Shown one piece after another: positions 59,211 through 64,000 of a stretch of DNA of 64,000 nt (positions within the stretch are counted from its first letter, which is position 1; every line of letters starts with the position of its first letter). The translations under genes and the position numbers were made by a program. Location of the stretch: contig JACRCQ010000077.1 of NCBI GenBank assembly GCA_016218915.1, positions 62,001 through 126,000 on the forward strand. Direction: 5' to 3'. The notes under the pieces are model-generated. The model saw only the letters and a list, made by a program, of their open reading frames with translations, did no database searches and was not told the origin of the DNA. Source of the DNA: Deltaproteobacteria bacterium. GTDB lineage: Bacteria > Myxococcota_A > Polyangia > Polyangiales > Polyangiaceae.

Positions 59211-60139
59211 AGCTCGATCCCCTGCTCGCCCTGCGCTCGATATGGGATCGCTCCTGCAGCCTGCCAACCATGGATCGGGCCGTGCTGACCGCCCTGGTGC
59301 GACACGCGAATCCAACGGGCGAAGCATGGCCGTCGCTCACAACCCTGGAAGCTGACACAGGGCTGTCGCGGCACTCCGTCACCCTGTCGCTTCGCCGGTT
59401 GGTGGCAGACACATCGACCCCGGTTCGGGTGGTCCGCACTCGTCGCAAGGTCGGGAGTACGGGACTGCATGACGCTACCCTTTACAGCCTCACCCATAGT
59501 GCCCAGCAGGCACTACCCCATGGTGCCCAGGAGACACTACGTAGTGCCCACCAGGCACTGGGGGTAGTGCCCACCAGGCACTCAGAACTACCCATTGAAC
59601 TACCCAGGGGAGAGGTGGCGGTTTCACCGCCCGCTCCCGCAGTGGAATCGGAGGCTGGGAAGGGAGGCCCGGTGCTCGCCCTTGTGGCTCCCAACCCCGA
59701 AGCCAAGCGACCCCGGACGGCACGGAAGCAACCCCTACCCTCCGCGGTGAAGCCTGAGGTCGGTTGGCGTGTCTGGACCGCCACGTACCAGGACAGCCGC
59801 CGAGGCTACGGCAAGTACACCAGGGCTGACGCGGACGGCAAGTGGATGAAGTCGATCGTTGCGCGTGCCGCTGAGGAAGCTACCGACGAGCTACGGCGCC
59901 GAGGCACACCCGCCGAGAATCTCGAGCCCGTGGCGATCGAAGTGTTGGAGCACTGGTTCAAGGGCTACCTGCGGGACGATGGCGCGCGCGGATACCTTGC
60001 CGAGGAGCATCACCCCCTGCGGTGTCTGCCTCGCGACCTTCCGAAGCTGGGGACGCCCTGGTCCAAGCCGAAGGCGCCAGCCAAGCCAGCGCCGAGGCCG
60101 CGGCCCCGCGCGGCAGCGGAGGTGAACTGTGGAACCTGA
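59207..60139 (+). CDS. Phage-type replication initiator with winged-helix domain, carrying iterons in its coding sequence
   Basis: 310 residues from GTG 59207, overlapping the previous stop. The N-terminal winged helix is clear: LPTMDRAVLTALVRHANPTG, EAWPSLTTLEADTGLSRHSV and TLSLRRLVAD, the arrangement of replisome organisers such as lambda O or phage replication HTH_36 proteins. A low-complexity middle (residues about 95-165) carries the repeated peptide SAQQAL/GAQETL/SAHQAL encoded by the iteron DNA, and a C-terminal 120-residue domain may contact the helicase encoded just downstream. It is predicted to bind its own internal iterons and load DnaB. Confidence 0.72.
   Translation: MKLDPLLALRSIWDRSCSLPTMDRAVLTALVRHANPTGEAWPSLTTLEADTGLSRHSVTLSLRRLVADTSTPVRVVRTRRKVGSTGLHDATLYSLTHSAQQALPHGAQETLRSAHQALGVVPTRHSELPIELPRGEVAVSPPAPAVESEAGKGGPVLALVAPNPEAKRPRTARKQPLPSAVKPEVGWRVWTATYQDSRRGYGKYTRADADGKWMKSIVARAAEEATDELRRRGTPAENLEPVAIEVLEHWFKGYLRDDGARGYLAEEHHPLRCLPRDLPKLGTPWSKPKAPAKPAPRPRPRAAAEVNCGT
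59497..59582. repeat. Four 18-bp iterons: predicted replication origin
   Basis: Copies at 59497-59514, 59521-59538, 59542-59559 and 59565-59582 of the unit TAGTGCCCACCAGGCACT (copies 3 and 4 identical; copy 1 differs at one base; copy 2 is more divergent). Each is an imperfect palindrome AGTGCC-n5-GGCACT, and starts are 24, 21 and 23 bases apart, about two helical turns. Two 10-bp direct repeats GAACTACCCA follow at 59585-59594 and 59597-59606. Iterons inside an initiator gene just ahead of the helicase gene mirror the lambda origin. Confidence 0.8.
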
Positions 60140-61484
60140 CGGCCGCGTGCCCCCGAACGACCTGGAAGCCGAGGCGGCAGTCTTGTCTGCCGTGTTCCTC
60201 GACGGCTCGACCCTAGACACCGTTTCCGACTTCCTGCAGGCGGCGCACTTCTACAGCCACGACAACGGCACCATCTACGCGGCACAGCTCGCCTTGCGCG
60301 CAGCCAGCAAGCCCGTGGATGCGGTGACGGTCAAGGGCTGGCTCGCGGACCGCGACCTGCTGTCTCGCGTGGGCGGCGTGCGGTACCTCGCGCAGATCAT
60401 CGATGCCGTGCCTGCGATCGCAAACGTCGAGACGTACGCCCGCACGGTGTTCGACAAGGCGCGGCAGCGTGAGGTGATTGCCACAGCTCGTCGCATCGTA
60501 GTCGAGGGCTACGGACAGATCGGCGACACCCAAGCCTGGATCGACAAGTGCGAGCAAAGCGTCTTTGAGCTCGCCGCGGAGCGATCCACGCACAAGCCGC
60601 AACGGCTCCGTTCGATCATGCGCGAGCACTACCTGGACATCCAAGGCCGGTTGCAGCAGCAGGCGGCGGAGCGAATCACCACGGGGCTGGTTGACCTCGA
60701 CAAGCAGATCGTGGGGCTGGCTTCGCCCAACCTGATTGTCATCGCCGGGCGCCCTGGGTTGGGAAAGTCGTCGCTCCTGTCCCATGTCGCGCGCCACGTC
60801 GCCCGCAAGCATGGCGGAGTTGCCCTGTTCTCCCTGGAGATGTCTCGCCAGGAGCTACTCGACCAAATGGTCTGCGCCGAGGCCAAGGTGGATTCCCGTC
60901 GCATGGCCCAGCTCGATGGCCTGACCGAGGACGATTGGAATCGCATCACAGCTACGGCGAACGACCTGAACAAGCTCCCGCTCTGGATCGACGATGAAGG
61001 CAAGATCGGACTGACCGCACTTCGGGCGAAGTGTCGGCGCATCGCCGCCGAGTGCAAGGCCGCGGGAACACCCTTGCGACTCGTCGGCATCGACTACCTA
61101 CAGCTCATGGGTGTCAACGCGCGTGCCCAGACCCGCGAGCAGGAGGTAGCGCAGAACAGCCGCGAGCTGAAAGCGCTGGCAAAGGATCTGGGCGTTCCGG
61201 TGATCGTTCTTTCGCAACTCAACCGAGCACCCGAGCAGCGCAAGGGGTCGCGCCCGGGGCTGTCCGATCTGCGGGAGTCAGGAGCCATCGAGCAAGACGC
61301 GGATCAAGTCTGGTTCCTGTTCCACGACGACCACGCAACCGCCGAGGTGACAACGATCTCGGTGGCAAAGGGTCGACGGTTCGGCACCGGGGACGTGCGT
61401 GTGTACTGGCAGGCCGAGTTCACGCGGTTCGATGACCTCGATGCAAGCTCCTACTCCTACGCTCCGCAGGGGAAGGACTTCTGA
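60129..61484 (+). CDS. dnaB: Replicative DNA helicase, DnaB family
   Basis: 451 residues from GTG 60129, overlapping the initiator gene by 11 bases. N-terminal helical domain (PNDLEAEAAVLSAVFLDGST ... FYSHDNGTIYAAQLALRAAS) and RecA-like motor: Walker A IAGRPGLGKSSLLSHVARH (Lys213), GVALFSLEMSRQELLDQM, LVGIDYLQLM, VIVLSQLNRAPEQRKGSRPG and QDADQVWFLFHDD. All catalytic motifs are intact. It should form the hexameric fork helicase of the element, loaded by the neighbouring initiator. Confidence 0.93.
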   Translation: MEPDGRVPPNDLEAEAAVLSAVFLDGSTLDTVSDFLQAAHFYSHDNGTIYAAQLALRAASKPVDAVTVKGWLADRDLLSRVGGVRYLAQIIDAVPAIANVETYARTVFDKARQREVIATARRIVVEGYGQIGDTQAWIDKCEQSVFELAAERSTHKPQRLRSIMREHYLDIQGRLQQQAAERITTGLVDLDKQIVGLASPNLIVIAGRPGLGKSSLLSHVARHVARKHGGVALFSLEMSRQELLDQMVCAEAKVDSRRMAQLDGLTEDDWNRITATANDLNKLPLWIDDEGKIGLTALRAKCRRIAAECKAAGTPLRLVGIDYLQLMGVNARAQTREQEVAQNSRELKALAKDLGVPVIVLSQLNRAPEQRKGSRPGLSDLRESGAIEQDADQVWFLFHDDHATAEVTTISVAKGRRFGTGDVRVYWQAEFTRFDDLDASSYSYAPQGKDF

Positions 61485-61531
61485 TGACCCACAACCAGCC
61501 CGGGCCATCCGGGCAGACAGGCGCATGAGCA

Positions 61532-61873
61532 ATGGCAGAGAGACCGCAACGCACTTCCATGGGCGGATTCCAGCTCGGGGACTTCGTGTCGTTGGAAGCG
61601 CTACGCGACGCGTGCATGACGCTGCTCAACCCGATCATGCGTTCGCCGCACGTCGCGTCCGGGGAAACACTTCCCGGGGCGAAGGACCCGCCGATCGAGC
61701 TTGTGGCCGGCGTTCCACAGCGCATCAAGCACAAGCTCCAACGGATGCCCGTGGGACGCTGGATCCTTGCCCAGGACGCCAATGCTGTGATCTGGGATTC
61801 AGCTGCGCCCGACGAAGCGACGTGGGAGCTGACCGCATCTGCGGACGTGACCATCCGCGTGAGGTTCTTTTGA
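61532..61873 (+). CDS. Phage-region hypothetical protein
   Basis: 113 residues from ATG 61532. N-terminus GGFQLGDFVSLEALRDACMT, middle LVAGVPQRIKHKLQRMPVGR and a beta-rich end (ATWELTASADVTIRVRFF) that could form part of a tail-fibre or receptor-binding-like beta sandwich. No known family and a weak ribosome site. A GC-rich 125-base gap follows before the next gene. Confidence 0.55.
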   Translation: MAERPQRTSMGGFQLGDFVSLEALRDACMTLLNPIMRSPHVASGETLPGAKDPPIELVAGVPQRIKHKLQRMPVGRWILAQDANAVIWDSAAPDEATWELTASADVTIRVRFF

Positions 61874-61998
61874 TGGCGCGGTCCGACGTCCAGGCGCCCC
61901 GGGGCGACGCGAGCGGCGCACGCCGCGACCTCGCACCCGTCCGAGCAGGGCGACGCGACAGGACGTCACCAGGGCGCCGCAATCGCCAGGGAGACACC

Positions 61999-62223
61999 AT
62001 GTCCAGGAAGACAGCCATCAAGGGCAAGACGCCGCGAACCCGCAAACAACCCCGGTCCCGGGAGGAAGTCCTAGACGAATGCGTGACCCGGTTGCTCCGC
62101 GTTGTGGCTGGCCTCGTGGAGCTGCTCGCGCGAAGTGAGGAGCGGTCCATCGCGGCAGGCCAGTCGAAGGCCAGGGACATCGCAGACGGTCTGGCCGCCA
62201 TCGCTCGCAAGAGGGCTGGCTGA
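61999..62223 (+). CDS. Small basic protein
   Basis: 74 residues from ATG 61999, chosen because AGGGAGACACC immediately precedes it; a longer frame from 61873 is less likely. The N-terminus is Lys/Arg/Thr-rich (SRKTAIKGKTPRTRKQPRSR) and the rest helical (ECVTRLLRVVAGLVELLARS, EERSIAAGQSKARDIADGLA). Perhaps a DNA-binding accessory protein of the packaging region. Its 5' leader is nearly repeated before the gene at 63238. Confidence 0.55.
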   Translation: MSRKTAIKGKTPRTRKQPRSREEVLDECVTRLLRVVAGLVELLARSEERSIAAGQSKARDIADGLAAIARKRAG

Positions 62224-62226
62224 CCG

Positions 62227-62787
62227 ATGCCGCAGACCTGCTCAATCTGCCAGCACGCCAACGTCGAGGAAATCAACCACGCCCTAGTGCGTGGAGAGGG
62301 TTGCGGAACGGTTGCGAAACGGTTCGCCACATCGAAGGCAGCCGTCTACAGGCACAAGGCGCACGCGCCCGCAGGGCAGATGGTAGCCAGCCCGACCGTC
62401 GTCGAGGTAGCCCGGGCGGACAGCTTGCTCGATGAGGTGCGCAAGTGCTGGCAGAGGGCCGAGCGGTTGACCTCAGCTGCGGAAACGATCCTGCAGGAGG
62501 CAATTGACAACAAGGATCCCGCGCTGGCCCTGAAGGCAATCCAGGCGGTCTGTGCGCCGATACGCGAGACGCGAGGGCTGCTCTCGTTACTGCAGGAAGT
62601 CAGCGAGCGAGCCAAGGCAGAGGTTTCGATGGGCGATCGGATCCTTGGGTCCGAGGAGTGGACGCGCATGGTGAACGTCCTGTGCGGCGCGCTTGAACCG
62701 TTCCCCGATGCCTATGCCGCTGTGGTCGCAGCGATCAAACGAATTGCGGCGGACGAACGAGCCGCAAAGGGAGGCCCCCATGCTTGA
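62227..62787 (+). CDS. Terminase small-subunit-like DNA-binding protein
   Basis: 186 residues. A short Cys pair CSICQHANVEEINHALVRGE leads into a helix-turn-helix (GTVAKRFATSKAAVYRHKAH), the pattern of phage terminase small subunits, which recognise packaging sites. Middle and end are long helices (CWQRAERLTSAAETILQEAI; GLLSLLQEVSERAKAEV) for oligomerisation. No large terminase (Walker A plus RNase-H nuclease) is in the window, so it must lie to the right. It overlaps the next gene by eight bases. Confidence 0.65.
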   Translation: MPQTCSICQHANVEEINHALVRGEGCGTVAKRFATSKAAVYRHKAHAPAGQMVASPTVVEVARADSLLDEVRKCWQRAERLTSAAETILQEAIDNKDPALALKAIQAVCAPIRETRGLLSLLQEVSERAKAEVSMGDRILGSEEWTRMVNVLCGALEPFPDAYAAVVAAIKRIAADERAAKGGPHA

Positions 62788-63169
62788 TGACACCACCGAA
62801 GCCACCCCCGTCGAGGTGGAGCACGAAGCGGAACCCGAGATCGAGGTGGAGCCCGGCGACACCACCGACCCTTCACCGGAGGAACCCGACGACGAGCCCG
62901 AAGGCGACGAGCCCGACCAGGACCAGGACGACGACGACGAGGACACCGACGAGGGCGACGACGACGAGCAGGAGGAACCGGAGCCCGACCCCCCGGCACC
63001 GCCGGAACCAACCCAGGCCGCACGTCTCGCGGCGGCATGGGAGCAATTCGACTACTGCCGCAGGGTCAACGACACCGCTGCCGCGGTTCGAGCGCTGGCC
63101 GGTGTGCTCCGCGCTGCAGGCCTCGACACCAGGACCAGCATGCCCGGCAAGACCGGGACGGAGGCGTAG
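62780..63169 (+). CDS. Highly acidic Asp/Glu/Pro-rich protein
   Basis: 129 residues from ATG 62780 with GGGAGG upstream. Residues 5-75 are almost wholly acidic and prolines (PDQDQDDDDEDTDEGDDDEQ), predicting disorder; the last 50 (RLAAAWEQFDYCRRVNDTAA) are helical. In phages such proteins can mimic DNA charge, act as scaffolds or bind DNA-binding proteins. No homologue recognised. Confidence 0.55.
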   Translation: MLDDTTEATPVEVEHEAEPEIEVEPGDTTDPSPEEPDDEPEGDEPDQDQDDDDEDTDEGDDDEQEEPEPDPPAPPEPTQAARLAAAWEQFDYCRRVNDTAAAVRALAGVLRAAGLDTRTSMPGKTGTEA

Positions 63170-63204
63170 GTGAGCATCACAGCCGAACGAGGCGTCGACG
63201 TTTT

Positions 63205-63240
63205 CGACCTGGGCGCCGTAACGACAAGGGAGACACCATG
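63205..63240 (+). repeat. Second copy of the duplicated gene leader
   Basis: The 33 bases ending at ATG 63238 (CTGGGCGCCG ... AAGGGAGACACC ATG) match the leader before the small basic gene (61968-62001) in 27 positions. Both contain the ribosome-binding GGGAGACACC placed directly before the start. See finding on the duplicated leader. Confidence 0.6.
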
Positions 63241-63501
63241 AAAGCTACACCCGAACGGCTGGCCGATGCATTCATTGAAGCCGGTGTTTTCGACAACGCG
63301 GCCCCCTTGATGCCCGCGGATGTGCGCGACGCGACGGACCGCACGATCCTGCTCTTGATGCGGGCATCGTTGGTCAAGCGCATTCGCGGCGGGGACAAGA
63401 AGCCCGAGATGCAGACCATGCTGGCCGAAGTCGAGGGCAAGCTGGCAAGCACCCCCGAGGACGGCGCACCTGATCCGCATAAAAAGGGGGCGACCCGATG
63501 A
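63238..63501 (+). CDS. Small helical protein of the packaging region
   Basis: 87 residues from ATG 63238, chosen over upstream in-frame starts because of the ribosome site GGGAGACACC. Helical, with ADAFIEAGVFDNAAPLMPAD, RDATDRTILLLMRASLVKRI and QTMLAEVEGKLASTPEDGAP. No known family. It overlaps the next start by four bases (ATGA). Confidence 0.55.
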   Translation: MKATPERLADAFIEAGVFDNAAPLMPADVRDATDRTILLLMRASLVKRIRGGDKKPEMQTMLAEVEGKLASTPEDGAPDPHKKGATR

Positions 63502-63920
63502 CCCGGCACAAGCCAACGGAGGAGGCCCGGGCAAGGGTTGCGGCGCTGGCCTGCAAGGGTGCCACGCATCGCGACATCGCTAGGGCGATCGATACCAGCG
63601 TCAACACCCTGCGCCGCTACTACCGCCGCGAGCTGGACCAGGGCGAAGCGTTGGCAAACATCGACATCGCCGGAGTCCTCTACTCGAAGGCGATGGCGGG
63701 CGACCTGACCGCGTGCATCTTCTGGCTCAAGTGCCGAGCGGGTTGGTGCGACCGGCCCGATTCACTGTCGGATCAGGAACGCGCAGTGATCAGCATGGTG
63801 CGGCTGACGGGCCTTTCCCCCGCATCGGTGCGCGAAGGGCTGCTGCATTGGGCGGCAAAGGAACTGCAGACAACCCCGAAGGCGGTCGCGGCCATCGAGC
63901 AAAAGGCAGCCCGGCAGTGA
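63498..63920 (+). CDS. Phage helix-turn-helix protein (terminase-small/regulator type)
   Basis: 140 residues from ATG 63498. The N-terminal helix-turn-helix is ALACKGATHRDIARAIDTSV and NTLRRYYRRELDQGEALANI, a pattern seen in many phage packaging-region proteins that read '...RRYFRRELDTG...'. The segment AGVLYSKAMAGDLTACIFWL is followed by KCRAGWCDRPD, the family's typical FWLK.RAGW. The C-terminus is a helical bundle (VISMVRLTGLSPASVREGLL). It may cooperate with the preceding terminase-small-like protein. Confidence 0.68.
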   Translation: MTRHKPTEEARARVAALACKGATHRDIARAIDTSVNTLRRYYRRELDQGEALANIDIAGVLYSKAMAGDLTACIFWLKCRAGWCDRPDSLSDQERAVISMVRLTGLSPASVREGLLHWAAKELQTTPKAVAAIEQKAARQ

Positions 63921-64000
63921 AGCGGATGCCGCGCACCCGTGGCGAATGTGAGCGGGGCCCACGGCCGTGCCCTTGGCCGCGATGCCGCTACCATCTGGCT
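63917..64000 (+). CDS. Sigma-70-like/phage DNA-binding protein, N-terminal part (runs off right edge)
   Basis: Open from GTG 63917, overlapping the previous stop as GTGA, to the window end. The 28 codons visible read KRMPRTRGECERGPRPCPWP and RCRYHLA, the ECxxGPRPCPW.xCxYHL motif that begins a family of small sigma-region-4-like proteins of Polyangiales and their phages. The rest lies to the right. Confidence 0.6.
   Translation, partial: MKRMPRTRGECERGPRPCPWPRCRYHLA

Noticed and set aside
59482-59784. Minus-strand open frames across the iteron region
   Set aside because: They are translations of the palindromic repeats on the opposite strand; the repeats read better as DNA-binding sites within the initiator gene.
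1-64000. CRISPR arrays, rRNA genes and complete tRNA genes
   Set aside because: No regularly spaced repeat-spacer array, rRNA or full cloverleaf was found by eye; the only tRNA-like sequence is the Leu 3' half at 56201-56250. A tRNAscan or Infernal run would be decisive.
1-64000. Insertion sequences
   Set aside because: No transposase motif (DDE or HUH) and no terminal inverted repeats with flanking duplications were seen, although several genes are broken.

Overview
The window looks like chromosomal DNA of a high-GC deltaproteobacterial-type predator/saprophyte of the phylum Myxococcota, most likely Polyangiales. The clues are a MYXO-CTERM-type surface anchor, an AgmX/PglI C-terminal domain protein, a PEGA-domain protein, many lipoproteins with Gly/Ala/Ser-rich linkers, an SctQ/FliN-type protein and a bpX5/bpX6 MoxR system. 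This is inference from protein style; there is no rRNA in the window to fix taxonomy.

Bases 1-37,200 are mostly ordinary chromosome. They hold comEC (running off the left edge), a Uma2-family protein, secreted lipoproteins, a DUF885 metallohydrolase, an RlmL-type methyltransferase, an amidohydrolase, an MlaF/MlaD pair, a very long S41 processing protease, and a two-gene RND efflux unit. A minus-strand signalling and envelope block follows: class III cyclase, TlpA-type thioredoxin, NtrY-like kinase and a three-gene secreted-protein operon ending in a MYXO-CTERM protein. After it come uvrB, an AgmX/PglI protein, rsmD, PEGA and TPR proteins, an SctQ/FliN-like protein and a histone-H1-like protein with lysine/alanine/proline repeats.

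Bases 37,400-56,100 are accessory. They include a cupredoxin, a papain-like lipoprotein and a VWA protein. Immunity-type genes follow, several of them broken (41.1-41.7 kb). The centrepiece is a four-gene operon at 45.1-51.2 kb in which every junction is a 4-base ATGA or GTGA overlap: MoxR AAA+ ATPase, bpX5 protein, degenerate-VWA/beta-propeller protein, bpX6/beta-propeller protein. This is the MoxR-vWA-beta-propeller ternary conflict system architecture. On its right are eroded genes (Sel1-like, ImmA/IrrE-like), a second coupled operon with an EF-Tu-domain-III-like protein and a large beta-propeller protein, and two ruined nucleotidyltransferase genes.

From 56,201 to the right edge lies the left end of an integrated phage-like element. 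Its boundary is a 50-nt duplicate of the 3' half of a tRNA-Leu(UAG) gene, so the intact tRNA and probably the integrase lie to the right, outside the window. The element carries small DNA-binding proteins, a Gln/Ala-rich virion-like protein, a primase-polymerase-like protein, a winged-helix replication protein and a DnaB helicase, then terminase-small-subunit-like and other small packaging-region proteins. Inside the replication-protein gene sit four 18-bp imperfectly palindromic iterons spaced 21-24 bp apart, an arrangement strikingly like the origin inside gene O of phage lambda.
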